This document shows, one piece after another, positions 1 to 10,738 of a stretch of 64,000 nt of DNA. The translations under genes and the position numbers were made by a program. The notes under the pieces were generated by a model. The model made no database searches. It was not told the origin of the DNA and saw only the letters and a program-made list of their open reading frames with translations. The first letter of the stretch is position 1, and every line of letters starts with the position of its first letter. The DNA is from Dactylorhiza incarnata (Eukaryota > Streptophyta > Magnoliopsida > Asparagales > Orchidaceae): assembly GCA_033032865.1 (NCBI GenBank), contig JAWHQI010000305.1, forward strand, positions 2,793,501 through 2,857,500. The letters are read 5' to 3'.

Positions 1-76
1 TAGCTCAGACTCAGAGCCATAATGGCCATGAATACTTTCTCCTAGAGTGACCAAATAGAGCTTAGGTTATCTTATA
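1..76 (-). repeat. Copy 1 of a 75-bp sequence that borders the outer copia LTR
   Basis: This stretch matches 4688-4760 closely; both contain AAGCTCTATTTGGTC and CATGGCCATTATGGC on the minus strand. At 4688 the sequence abuts the outer end of a copia LTR. The same sequence here, downstream of reverse-transcriptase remnants, suggests that it is the 3' end of the copia internal region and that another LTR lies just left of the window. That last step is inference. Confidence 0.6.
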
Positions 77-914
77 CGTAAAGCATGTTTGAGTAGTCGT
101 CTCCTTCGGTTTTGAGATAAATGTTTGATGAAATTTGAAATACAACTGTCATGACGCTTGTTTGAGTCCATAGATAGATTTTTTTAATTTGCAAATTATT
201 TGTCTTGGGTCTTCAGACTGGTTGCACCATATAGATTGTCTCATCAATGTCACCATTGAGAAATACAGTCTTAACATACATTTGATGTTGTTCAAGGTCA
301 AAATGTGCTACTAATGTCATAATAGTCTTAAAAGAGTCTTTCGATGAAACCAGAGAGAAAGACTCTTTATATATAGTCAATGCTTTCATTTTGAGTAAAT
401 CTTTTAGCGACAAAATGTGTCTTATATATTTCAATATTACGTACCCTTTGAATCTCTTTTGATTTTAAATAAATATTCATTTACAACCAATGAGTTTCGC
501 GCCTTCGAGTAATGTGACAAGATCCCAAACGTCATTTTTCTTCATGGACTTCATCTCTTCCTTCATAACATCAATTCACTGCTGAGAATTAGAACTATGA
601 ATAGCCTGATTGAGATTAATCGAATCATCATCCAACATCCCTTGGTCATCCTCATGTTCTTGAAAAAGATTATATAATCATCTGGCACCGCCCTTCTCCT
701 TTTCTTTAGTGGATCTCCTTAATGACATATGTTCTTAAGGTTGATAAGTTTGTTCATTTGGAACTATATGTGGAAGCTCTTCGACATTGTCTTGATACAG
801 ATTTGCTACTGGAGCAACAATATGCGGATTGAGATCATGAGTATTGTCAGTAACAACTATAGGAAGGAAAATAAATTCATTTTCAAAGACAAAGTCTCTA
901 ATCATATCAACCTC
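77..914 (-). pseudogene. Decayed Ty1/copia pol (end of integrase linker, start of reverse transcriptase)
   Basis: Read on the minus strand, this is a broken copia polyprotein. Around 735-914 it encodes a linker-like segment. Around 480-600 the usual start of the copia RT can be followed (WIDVMKEEMKSM-like and NDVWDLV-like words, with stops). At 213-350 it reads DSFKTIMTLVAHFDLEQH and then VKTVFLNGDIDE, the conserved copia RT block that precedes the catalytic YVDD motif. A further RT word (SIYGLKQAS-like) lies near 140-180. YVDD, RNase H, gag and protease are absent, so the internal region is deleted as well as frameshifted. It sits directly behind the primer-binding site at 915-926, far closer than in an intact element. 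It cannot encode a functional enzyme. The superfamily call is secure; the lineage is not resolved. Confidence 0.85.
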
Positions 915-926
915 GCTTTGATACCA
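915..926 (-). other. Primer-binding site of the outer copia element
   Basis: The minus strand reads TGGTATCAAAGC, one base from TGGTATCAGAGC, the initiator-Met tRNA primer site used by most plant copia elements. It lies two bases inside the LTR edge at 929, which fixes the element's orientation as minus. Confidence 0.8.
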
Positions 927-1017
927 CTTGTTTGGGTGAATTCGTGAAACCATAACGAATTTGGATCTATTCTAGTCGAAACATCGAAACAAATACATAA
1001 GCGGAAGCGTACCTGAG

Positions 1018-1996
1018 TGTTGGGATATAACGTCGGAAACCATCCCCTAGGCGCAACCAAATTTAATACAGGGTAACAAGCGCATGAAATCTGAGCAAGA
1101 AACGCAACATAAATAAATCATATAACTGCAAAAACAACATGAAGAAATGTACCGACGTCCGTTACAGAATACACCGCGGAGAGCCGGACTCGCTCGATCC
1201 GCAGGAGAGATAGTAATCTGGACTGCAATCCGCTAGCACAGCGGACGCACAAGGTTCACCGAGAACCTTCGTCGTCGGATGACGACCAAACCACCGGCCA
1301 CCACCGGAGAAGCACCGTCGAGGCCAACTGCACCCGCGCACGCCATCAACACCAAGCCGCACACCGGAGAGAAACACCATCAAGGCCACTGCACTCCCAC
1401 ATGCCTTCGCCGCCACACCCGCATCGCCGGAGAGAAACTCTGTCAAGACCACTTCACCACTGCAAGCCTTCGCCGCCACGCCCGTACGACATCATCTCCA
1501 CCGTTCGCCTCCATTGCACGGTGTTGCACCAACGACAACCACCGGCGGAACCTCTACAGGGGTCTCCCATCCCTCGCGACACCAAGAGCAAGACGACGGC
1601 GACGGCGACGGCAGCGCCTCCCTCCAACGCTAGCGGGAACGACTCTCACATGGTTTCAGGCGGCTGTTTTAGTTTCTCCCTGCTTCAGATGGCTAAAGTC
1701 TTCTCTGCCAGCTTTTAGAGCATCTCAGCGAGCGCGAGTTATTCCTTTCAGCGTGCGACAGTTTCACCTTTCCATGGGCGGCAGTTTCTTTTTTTTTTTC
1801 ATATAAGAGAGAGAGAGAGAGAGAAAGTCTCTTTCTCTCTCTTATGCCATTAATAGGGCAATGCCAAATTATGGGCTGGCAGATTTTCTATTCCCACGGG
1901 TGGCTCTCCTTATTTATAGGTGGTCCATGGTTTAATAATAAACCATAAAAGAAAGATTGTTATATTTAGCCCGGCGGATCCGAACCAAATATTACA
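1018..1996 (-). repeat. 3' LTR of the nested non-coding element
   Basis: It is 979 bp and matches 3185-4175 along its length. A minus-strand TATA box (CTATAAATAA) lies at 1910-1919. A GA/CT microsatellite at about 1805-1842 differs in length from the other LTR. Open frames inside it arise from low-complexity GC-rich repeats and are not genes. Confidence 0.9.
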
Positions 1997-3184
1997 ATCC
2001 ACCACCTTGGTTCGGGATTCGGAGCCACCACCTGCACGAAGCATTCTCTGCACGAAGCACTTCCTGCATGAAGCACCTACTGCGCGAAGCACCACCTCAA
2101 AGACGTGAGGCGTCAGCCGACCTGTTCCAGTCGACTCATCTCTGCTCTGGCTCAACTCGTGAACGTCGTCGCAACTGATCGTAGAAACTGACTTGCATAA
2201 CCCAAGTCCCAGAAGGACGATCCTCTGCACCACTACGACAATCCACCACGTCGGCCGCTGAAAACATGAGTGCACCACCACACATCATGGTCCCCATCAT
2301 CCGGCACAAACTACCGCACTACACAGCTCTCCTGAGCATGGTACGCCCTCACTCCACCATCAGGACTCCACCTCGGGCCACCCAACTGTAGCCACCTGAA
2401 TCCAATCCGCTCAATGATGTAAAAGATCCAGCTGTTAGAGTCGCCCAGACTCTCAGTGATGGTGAGGACCTCATCACTTTGCACCCTGACCCCGCTGTCA
2501 CCCAGTTCTCACCCTGGTCTCGAGACTCTTTTGCACGCTGCGAACTTGCACTCATGTGTGACTGCACTGTCTGCAATAGTAAAATACCACACCCTCCGTC
2601 GGCCCAGATCGAGATCGTGCTCCACTTAATCCCTTGCCAAACTGCCTCACCTTACCCATCCGCTGCTGCCAAGATGTGACTGCCCTCAGGAGTAGGGTCC
2701 ACTAACATCTGTCAGGATAGCACTGCGATTGTGACCTCCACCAGCTCCACCGCATCCTTCTCATACAAGAGCATCGTCACTAAGGCCGGGTAAAAAAATG
2801 TGAGCGAGGTAAGAAGTGAAAATGGGTCTTCACGTCCTCCTCCGTCTCTGCACCAGTTGCCTTTAACTGGCACAGAAAGCAATTTGAACACGACTTGTGT
2901 TCCCACAAATAATCACCTTCCTTTAACAAATCCGCGGTTATCATGACCATCTCATGTAGTACCACCTGTCATAGGTCAAACCCGCCACTGTCGCACTTCT
3001 TCGCAAACTGTCCAGAAACATGTTCTTCCCTGTCATGGTTGTCCTACGACACGACCAGGAGACCTAATTAATTCAAAGGTCAGATTTGAAAAGATGGGGA
3101 GCGGACCTAGTCGTCACCCACCACAGTCAAACCTTTCCTCGAATGTCCAATCAGTCGCCTACAGAACCTCGCTCTGATACCACT
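1997..3184 (-). other. Non-coding internal region of the nested element
   Basis: This 1.19 kb holds only short frames with no recognisable retroviral domain. It includes small tandem motifs such as GAAGCACnnnCTGC-like words at 2030-2095. Only the primer site at its right end and the purine tract at its left end are interpretable. Confidence 0.7.
3171..3182 (-). other. Primer-binding site, nested element
   Basis: The minus strand reads TGGTATCAGAGC, a perfect match to the usual plant initiator-Met tRNA primer site, two bases from the LTR edge at 3185. Confidence 0.9.
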
Positions 3185-4175
3185 TGTTGGGATATAACGC
3201 GGAAACCATCCCCTAGGCGCAACCAAATTTAATACAGGGTAACAAGCGCATGAAATCTGAGCAAGAAACGCAGTATAAATAAATCATATAACTGCAAAAA
3301 TAACATGAAGAAATGTACCGTCGTCCGTTACAGAATACACCGCGGAGAGCCGGACTCGCTCGATCCGCAGGAGAGATAGTAATCTGGACTGCAATCCGCT
3401 AGCACAGCGGACGCACAAGGTTCACCGAGAACCTTCGTCGTCGGATGACGACCAAACCACCGGCCACCACCGGAGAAGCACCGTCGAGGTCAACTGCACC
3501 CGCGCACGCCATCGACACCAAGCCGCACACCGGAGAGAAACACCATCAAGGCCACTGCACTCCCGCATGCCTTCGCCGCCACACCCGCACCGCCGGAGAG
3601 AAACTCTGTCAAGGCCACTGCACCACCGCAAGCCTTCGCCGCCACGCCTGTACGACATCATCTCCACCGTTCGCCTCCATCGCACGGTGTTGCACCAACG
3701 ACAACCACCGGCGGAACCTCTACATGGGTCTCCCACCCCTCGCGGCACCAAGAGCAAGACAACGGCGACGGCGGCGCCTCCCTCCAACGCTAGCGGGAAC
3801 GACTCTCACATGGTTTCAGGCGGCTGTTTTTGTTTCTCCCGACTTCAGATGGCTAAAGTCTTCTTTGCCGGCTTTTAGAGCATCTCAGCGGGCGCGAGTT
3901 ATTCCTTTCAGCGTGCGGCAAGTTTCACCTTTCCATGGGCGGCAGTTTCTGCTATTTCGTGGGTGGCAGTTTCTTTTTTTCATGCAAGAGAGAGAGAGAG
4001 ACTCTCTCTCTCTCTCTCTCTTATGCCATTAATAGGGCAATGCCAAATTATGGGCTGGCAGATTTTCTATTCCCACGGGTGGCTCTCCTTATTTATAGGT
4101 GGTTCATGGTTTAATAATAAATCATAAAAGAAAGATTGTAATATTTAGGCCGGCGGATCCGAACCAAATATTACA
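3185..4175 (-). repeat. 5' LTR of the nested non-coding element
   Basis: It is 991 bp and pairs with 1018-1996. A minus-strand TATA box lies at 4089-4098. An 18-bp segment near 3945-3970 repeating the word GTGGGCGGCAGTTTCT is expanded relative to the other LTR. Several substitutions separate the two LTRs, so the insertion is not very recent. Confidence 0.9.
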
Positions 4176-4687
4176 CTGAGTCCATGCTGATGGATTTGTT
4201 GCGGTATGGATCTTCCAAGTCTACAAGGTCTTGATGAAGAAGACGTCCCATCCTCTTCCTCCTTAGGCCCTCTCCAGCGATGAGATGCTAGAACTGAATG
4301 AGAGTGAAGATGATACCTTGTGACATGAAGACCATAACCTATTTATAGCAAAATCATAATGCGATTGTTTTACGTTTAAGTGTTGGAGTTGGGGAACACT
4401 TCCAGCTCTCTTGTTTCTCACAGCGGGTTAGCCCACGTGAGCTTAGAGACGTCGGATTGGTTTTGATCCTTGTAACCTTGAGTGCTTTGTAATCTCTATT
4501 GGTGAATACAAGAAGGTGAAACGGAGGCGGGATAGGGGACGTAGCCCGGTTTTGGATGAACCTCTTAAATTTGTGTGTTTTCTGTAATTTTCTCTTTGTT
4601 TTTCGTTCGAATCTCTCTTCTCGGCACCCCACGTTTATTTCTACAAGAAGATCGCTAAGATTTCGTGATCCGCTGCAGATTCCAACA

Positions 4688-4760
4688 GCTGACACTCAAA
4701 GCCATAATGGCCATGAATAGCTCCTGGAACGACCAAATAGAGCTTAGTTGATCTTATAAG
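4688..4760 (-). repeat. Copy 2 of the LTR-adjacent 75-bp sequence
   Basis: This matches 1-76 and lies outside the outer copia LTR. It probably represents the end of a second internal region, left by unequal recombination between LTRs or by a tandem insertion. The match stops at about 4760, just before the inverted-repeat element. Confidence 0.55.
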
Positions 4761-4763
4761 TTA

Positions 4764-5670
4764 GGCAAAACTTCCAAATCAGTCCCCAACATTTGAGGGT
4801 CATTTGAAATCAGTCCCCAACTTTTAAAAAGTTTGAAATCAGTCCCTAACGTTTCAAACTTCTTCTAAATAGGTCCTATTTAACATTTCTGTCTACATAG
4901 TTAACAGAATCTGCTTAAGTAGAATATTTATTATGTATAATTTAATTTTAGGCTGATTTTAAATAGTTATTTTAATTTCCTAGAAACTTTTTTTTTTCTT
5001 TGAAACGTTATTTAAATTTGGAAGCATTTTAATTTCTAGCAGGAATTAAACTTAGGTTGGGGAGCCTTTTATTTTATAATTAGGTCCTATTTCTGGTAGC
5101 GTTTTAATTTCTAGCAGGAATTAAACCTAGGTTTCTCCTGCACGGATCGACCTCCTCCTCCTCTAGCATGCGCCGATCGACCGCCTACCCCAACCTCTGC
5201 TTTCCCTGAGCTCTTCGCCTCCTCCGGCACTTGCACGACCTCGGCCTCCTCCGGCACTTCCACGACCTCCGCCTCCTCCGGCACTTGCCACGACCTCCGC
5301 CTCCTCCGGCACTTGCCACGACCTCCGCCTCCTCCGGCGTCATCAAGCATTACCAGAAACCAAATATAAAATTGAATAAGTATTAATAAAATCAAATATA
5401 CTCAATGCATAAGCATTAATAAAATCAACTCAGCAATTAAAAAAATGGCAACGGGGAGAGAATTTAAAAAAATCATACTTATCAATTAAAATCCAATTAA
5501 GAATTTAAACATCCTACTAAACAGTTTTCGGTAATTTTGTTGCGGAAAAAGTGAAATGGGACTTATTTCAAACAACTTGGAAAGGTTGAAGACCAATTTC
5601 AAACAATCCAAACAATAGGGACTGATTTCAAATGGCCCCCAAAAGTTGGGGACTGATTTGGATGTTTTGC
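4764..5670. mobile_element. Non-autonomous DNA transposon with long terminal inverted repeats (Mutator-like type)
   Basis: The left end (GGCAAAACTTCCAAATCAG) and the reverse complement of the right end (GCAAAACATCCAAATCAG) continue as inverted repeats for over 100 bp, both rich in the word CAGTCCCnAA. Long inverted repeats of this kind are typical of plant Mutator-like MITEs. No transposase is present. A convincing target duplication was not found, so the superfamily is inferred from inverted-repeat style. The interior contains a GC-rich minisatellite. Confidence 0.75.
5218..5339. repeat. Minisatellite, 24-26 bp unit, about five copies
   Basis: Units of the form CTCCGGCACTTGCCACGACC plus CTCCGCC repeat with small indels. 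They lie inside the inverted-repeat element and account for the repetitive open frame PEEAEVV on the minus strand. Confidence 0.85.
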
Positions 5671-6623
5671 TAATTAAAGAGTCAGCATGCTTAGCGAAAA
5701 GTTGACCAGATTTTTTTATGTGTGATTCGAATTTCAAATTTCAATAGAAATTATTAGATATGCGTATCATTTATATAAGGGAAGCTTTTTATCCTTTATC
5801 CTTTATTTTTTTTAATTATTTTTATATATATTTAGTGAGCGTGTGAGAGAGAGAGAGTAAGTGCCTAAGTGGCACTATTCGCACGTGCTACAATGCAAAT
5901 ATAAATAAATAACATTTTTATTAATCTAAATCTAAATCATTATTATTATATATATAAGAGCATGCGGGCCCATTAGGTTGGGCAAAAGGCCCATAAACGA
6001 CAAACTACTTGTGGGCCCAGGAGTGAAGTGGGATGGTGGAATATTAAGAGACCATCCACAGAGCAAAAGCTAGGGGCGGATTTGTGCGTGGCGAGATGAT
6101 GACCTCACCACTTGCTATTATTTCCACTATCTTTTAATAATGTGTTTTTTTTTTCCATAATTAGCAAAGAAATAATTACAAGTTTAGGCCCCATATTATC
6201 TTTATTAGGACTCTACCCTGTTTTTAGAAACTTATATTTCCTTTATTTTTTATTTTTTTTGGCATTTATGCCTCTTGTTATTATCAAGTAGAATATGCGT
6301 GTCATATTCGCATTCCTAACATTTCCATAATACATTCACTCGTGCACGCCGTAAAATATCTTGTAAATATTGTAATAGATCTATTTTAAGAGTATACACA
6401 AAAATGGATCAATTTCTTTAATAATTGTTAAAGTAGATAGTAATATTTCAAAAAATAAGAAAAAATATCAATTATTATGATTAAATAGTAAGATATACTT
6501 GTTTTTTTTTAATATGGTGCATGCACATATTAATTAATTTTTAGCGGCTGAAAAATTAAATAAAGTAGCAATAGAATTGAAGCTATCTTTTGAATCTGTG
6601 ATGAACCATCACATTGTTTGACC
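5671..6623. other. AT-rich intergenic DNA
   Basis: No coding region or repeat with defined ends was recognised. There are poly-T runs and short TA tracts (5944-5960), and nothing else that can be named. Confidence 0.6.
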
Positions 6624-6844
6624 CAGGGGCGGGCTGGATCCACCCACTCCCAAGAAATTTGAAAAAAGGTTAGTGGATTCCGATTCTTCTCATCGAGGCA
6701 ATAAATTTTGACTACTTATGCGTCAAAAATGGTGGGCGCCGGACGAGGGAGAAACGGCTCCGGTAAAAAAAAAATTCCTCGATTGGCTGAAGTAAGATGA
6801 TATCTGCCTGCCAGCCCCCGTTGAAATGCCTCGATCCGCCTCTG
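6624..6844. mobile_element. hAT-like MITE, 221 bp
   Basis: The ends are short inverted repeats, CAGGGGCGG at the left and CCGCCTCTG at the right, as in many plant hAT MITEs. The flanking octamers GTTTGACC (6616-6623) and ATTTGACT (6845-6852) agree at six of eight positions, consistent with an old 8-bp hAT target duplication. It has no coding capacity. Confidence 0.7.
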
Positions 6845-6917
6845 ATTTGACTTTGACCAATGCTAGAGGTTTATTCATGAGTTAGTTCGACCAATATATA
6901 TAATAGGTTCACATTAT

Positions 6918-7206
6918 GATGCAGGATACATCACACATGCCTGCTACCCTGGCATCACCACCAGGGGGCCCACCATAGCATCTCACCAAGGCAGCTTTCA
7001 TCATAGCTGCAACTCATACACCCCAATCAGCTCTCCCCTCCCATCACCAGAAAATGGTAGGTTGTTGAGGCCCGGGATTGAACGCCCGCCTCTAGATAAG
7101 AGTCTTTCACCAGAGCCTTGATGAAATCCGTCTTGGTGAGATGCTAGGGTGGGCCCCCTGGTGGTGTTGTTAGGGTGGCAGACATGTGTGACGTATGTCA
7201 TGCATC
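6918..7206. mobile_element. hAT-like MITE with perfect target duplication, 289 bp
   Basis: The two ends (GATGCAGGATACATCACACA and, reversed, GATGCATGACATACGTCACA) form inverted repeats of roughly 75 bp that share a GGGGGCCCACC block. The flanks repeat ACATTAT exactly (6911-6917, 7207-7213), or CACATTAT if the ambiguous C is counted. It is a non-autonomous element; a small minus-strand open frame inside is fortuitous. Confidence 0.85.
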
Positions 7207-7213
7207 ACATTAT

Positions 7214-9123
7214 CTAAAAAAATGTTATACTTGTAATGTGTTCTTTATGAATTTAATGAATATTATAAAGTAATAACTTGAATTGTCTCAAGTGTATTAT
7301 CTTGCCTAATTATATCAATTGTGTTGCCACCAACATTAGTATTTTTAAGTATGTCTAAAGAGATACGTTGAGGTTGTACGTATAAAATCACAAGTGCCTT
7401 CTTTTAATACCTTAAATTAAACTAATTATTCATCTTTACATCAATCTAGGGATTATCTAATTCGTTTCTAGAGTTAAGAAAATAAAGTCAACAACTTTAA
7501 ATGAACCTAAACAAAGTGAGCAGCATTGATATTCTTCTTTAAATGATAATTAGGGTTAAAAAAAGAGTCACACTATACAACTTCACTTTGTGGAAGATGT
7601 GTTTAAAATTATAAATAGCTATATTATTTTATTCTTGGACACGAAAAAAAGAGCAAGGTTTGTGGCCTTGGAGCTAAATCACGATGACTTTTTTTAAAGT
7701 AATTAGTGTAAGTGAGGAAGATTATCCATTAACGAGGATTTGTGCCTCTCATCTTTGTAAACTATTCAGAGGGGTTTTGATTAGTTATATTTTATAATTC
7801 GCTCCGTTGTTTTTCGTCTCTTTATTGCGAATTGTGTATGTCAATGCCCTATATATGCTTTCATTTCATTATTGGGAAAATGAAATAAAATTGATGTCCA
7901 CTTTTGTCTTGTTATTTCCTCTTGTATTTTGTATACGATATGTTTGGTGTTATCGCATAACCTCTTTTAGGTCATTCCCATCTCTTTTGTGCCACTTAGA
8001 TACACATTTTGTGCCTTCTATGACTACAACTTGATATTAATTTCATCTCACACGTAAGAGATCGTAACAACTTATAGAACATATTATCATGAGGTTGCAA
8101 GTTCAATGGAATTCAATATATAACATAAATATGAAATCATTTTTAAAATACATTCTACATAAATATGAAATCATTTTTAAAATACATTCTACTTAATACT
8201 TTGAAGAAGAAGAAGAAAAGAAACACTTTGTATAAATGAATAGGACTGCTTGCATCAAAGGGCCAACCTTTCAACAACCATCAATTCTAAAGATTATGTT
8301 CTTCAAAATATAGCAAATCATTTTACTATAAATTCTATGTCGAAGAACTTATATAGAAGATGTAGACACTATAAAGCAACTTGTAAATTATCTCTATTTT
8401 AAGAAATAATATTTTTGAATGTATGAAGGAAGATACTTCACTTCGAGATTTTGAATTCGTATCATAAACTAATTTTGAATTTAACTACATTTAATGTGGG
8501 ATCTAATGGGTTTCATAAATTGAAAATAAGACATTGGAATTAAACTTCTATAATCTGTTTTATCATAAATAAAATTTGAGATAAAATAAACTACTGCATG
8601 AGAGATAACTCTGAGGCCAGACATTATGCATGATGACTCGGGCCAGCTTAGATATTGTGGGAGTAAGTTAAGCGTGTATTCAAGGACTCGAACATATTGA
8701 CACATGCATTACATAGGTAAAATGAATAAAAGTAATATGTGCACACAATTTATTAGTTAATTTATGGGTCAATCTTCAATAATTAGCTTCTTTCTCCATC
8801 ATTACACATACCATATAGAAGATAAATTAATTTTGCACGTACGTAGTTTATGTATTGGATTTGACAGTCATGATTAAATAATTAAATAATTATGCAAAAA
8901 TAAAATTTTGATTTTGACAACTTATTTTTATTTTTTTTATGCATAATAACATCTATACATTATAATTTAAATTATTTTGAAATAAAAAAAATAACTTGAT
9001 GACATCAATTACAAAAAACAGAAATAGTAATGATATTATCAATGTTTTATCAAAGGAGATTTTTTCCCTTTTAGTATATATATATATATATATACTCATG
9101 TAAAACAATAAAACTTAAATAAT
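7214..9123. other. AT-rich intergenic DNA
   Basis: No gene is recognised in this 1.9 kb. It contains a short tandem duplication (8125-8192) and a TA microsatellite near 9075-9096. Small open frames at 7807-8034 and 8481-8705 have no recognisable domain and match the local AT-rich composition. Confidence 0.6.
8125..8192. repeat. Two tandem copies of a 34-bp unit
   Basis: The unit beginning ATAAATATGAAATCATT is repeated back to back at 8125-8158 and 8159-8192 without visible change. This indicates a recent slippage or repair event. Confidence 0.9.
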
Positions 9124-9456
9124 AAATTTGTTGCGGGTCGCTTAGGGCTCTTGGTAGACCGGTTTACTTGAACCGCCTTAGCTCGGCAGCGAACCAAGCG
9201 CGCAAACAGTCAATTTGAGATTCGTTGATTACACTGGGACTTTTTAGCGTGGGAAAATCCGGAAAGGGTAAAAAACCACGTGGCCGGAGCTGTGCCGACC
9301 AAACTTCCACTATCTTCAGGGGGGTTACAATTAGAAACTTAGAAGTCGAGCGCGACAGGCCGCTGCTCGTTACAATAATAGAGAGAGAGAGAGAGAAAAC
9401 GTTCCGAGGGCGACAGGCCACCTCTCGGAAAAAACTAAGTCTTTTTCTTCTGAGAA

Positions 9457-9640
9457 CGGTAGAGAACGAAAGTGAGAATGCCTTGTCCGCTTTTGTGAAG
9501 ACGAAAGTGAGAGCGCTGTGTCCGCTTTCGTGAGAACGAAAGTGAGAGTGCCTTGTCCGCTTTCGTGAAGACGAAAGTAAGAGCGTTGTGTCCGCTTCCG
9601 TGAGAACGAAAGTGAGACTGCCGAGTCGCCTTTCGGACGA
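9457..9640. repeat. Tandem repeat in the transcribed part of LTR A
   Basis: Five degenerate units of about 36 bp contain GAACGAAAGTGAGA and TTGTCCGCTTTCGTGA. They lie downstream of the TATA box in the minus orientation, so would be transcribed. Copies C and E keep only about one or two units. Confidence 0.85.
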
Positions 9641-10339
9641 AGGAAAACTTCAAGTCCACGAAGGTGATCTTCAAGCGCCGAAGGAGAAATCCGTGGAAAT
9701 CTTCAAGGAGCTCTCTCTCTGGTCATCCAGTCGGGGTCCTCTCAAATGAAGCCCTGGGGCTCCTTTTATAGCTTTGGTCGGGGGTATCCCGGTAATTTTG
9801 CCGTTGTAACCACCATAACCACCTGGGAGGACGAATCATATTTTCCGGTTCAGAGCCCACGGATCACCATTTTTCGTAAATGACCATCCTGCCCTTCGAG
9901 GAAAGGCGACAAGCTGTTCCTGAAAAGTGAGAAACTAAAAAGATAAAAAGTGAGCGACCCGAGTCGGAAAAGTGAGCGAGTCGGAAATGTGAGAAGTCAG
10001 AAAGACAAAAAGTGAGCTGAGCACGCTCAGAAGCATTCTGAGCGCGCAACGAACGGAGAAGCAATCTAGGCGACTGGGGAAGCATTCTGAGAATGCTCAG
10101 AAGCATTCCAAGCACGCATGAGCGCGGAGGTGTTCTGAGCGTGCAACGATCACGGAGGCATTCTAAGTGAACAGGTGAGCGGTGTTGGAACGCAGTCGTC
10201 ATGCGGTCGAGTTGTGGCTCCCAGCGAACGCGTCTATTTGGAAGGCGGGAACGGAAGCCCTCTAGGGAGAACAGGCTTCGCTTTCCCTAGACAGGGGGGA
10301 TGCGGTTTCGACTGCATCCCCCGCGACCCCCGGGGAGGG

Positions 10340-10575
10340 TTTGGCCGCACCCCCCATGGGTAAGGGTGCGGCTTGGCCGCACCCCATGGAGGGGTGCGGC
10401 TTGGCCGCACCCCATGGAGGGGTGCGGCTTGGCCGCACCCCACCTTTGGGTGCAGCTTGGCCGCACCCCATGGAGGGGTGCGGCTTGGCCGGACCCCACC
10501 GTAGTGGGGTAGGGGGCTATCCGCACCCCATTCAGTGGGGTGCAGACTAACCGCACCCCAGTAGTGGGGTGCGGT
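10340..10575. repeat. Palindromic U3 minisatellite of LTR A
   Basis: Units of about 24-28 bp have the core GGTGCGGCTTGGCCGCACC, itself an inverted repeat able to form a hairpin. About eight units are visible. The same core recurs in copies C (37800-38070) and E (56340-56560) with different spacers. Confidence 0.9.
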
Positions 10576-10738
10576 ATTTGGCCTCGCTCGGCGCTGCTCC
10601 GGGCGTGAAATACGCGCGCGGCGGAGTTATGATCACGGGTTTGACCATTCATCCCACTAACTCCACTCCTCCTTAGTGGGGCTTCTCTCTAACCGCACCC
10701 CGGATCTCCTATTAAGTGTGCGGGTCCGTATCAAAATT

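Larger units (their letters stand above)
1018..4175 (-). mobile_element. Complete non-coding LTR retrotransposon (LARD/TRIM-like), 3.16 kb
   Basis: Two long direct repeats (1018-1996 and 3185-4175) flank a 1.19 kb internal region. The ends are TGTTGGGATATAAC and AATATTACA. The target duplication CTGAG is perfect at 1013-1017 and 4176-4180. A minus-strand primer site (TGGTATCAGAGC, 3171-3182) lies two bases inside the right LTR, and an AAGGTGGTGGAT-like purine tract adjoins the left LTR at 1997-2008, so the element reads on the minus strand. No gag, protease, RT or integrase is visible internally. It must have depended on proteins from another element, most likely a copia given the primer site. 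Confidence 0.92.
929..4687 (-). mobile_element. Outer copia LTR, split by a nested LTR element
   Basis: The LTR consists of 929-1017 and about 4181-4687, roughly 596 bp once the insertion is removed. On the minus strand it starts TGTTGGAATCTGC at 4687 and ends CCCAAACA at 929, next to the primer site. A minus-strand TATA box (CTATAAATAG, 4339-4348) supports the orientation. The sequence on either side of the insertion carries the duplicated target CTGAG. This appears to be the 5' LTR of the element whose pol remnant lies at 77-914. Confidence 0.8.
9129..10733 (-). mobile_element. Solo LTR, copy A of the five-copy CCGCAACA family
   Basis: The segment begins TGTTGCGGGTCGC and ends CCGTATCA on the plus strand. 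It is flanked by perfect duplications AAATT (9124-9128, 10734-10738). It is 1,605 bp with no internal sequence beside it, as expected after LTR-LTR recombination. The related copies B, C, D and E let both ends be placed. A TATA box on the minus strand (CTATAAAAGG, 9762-9771) indicates minus-strand transcription. The U3 then lies at 9772-10733 and contains a palindromic minisatellite. It is gypsy-like by size and repeat style, but no coding part proves it. Confidence 0.85.

Noticed and set aside
1279..1806. 175-codon frame, with a 195-codon relative at 3445-4032
   Set aside because: Both lie inside LTRs of a non-coding element, differ by indels, and consist of low-complexity His/Arg/Pro-rich peptide.
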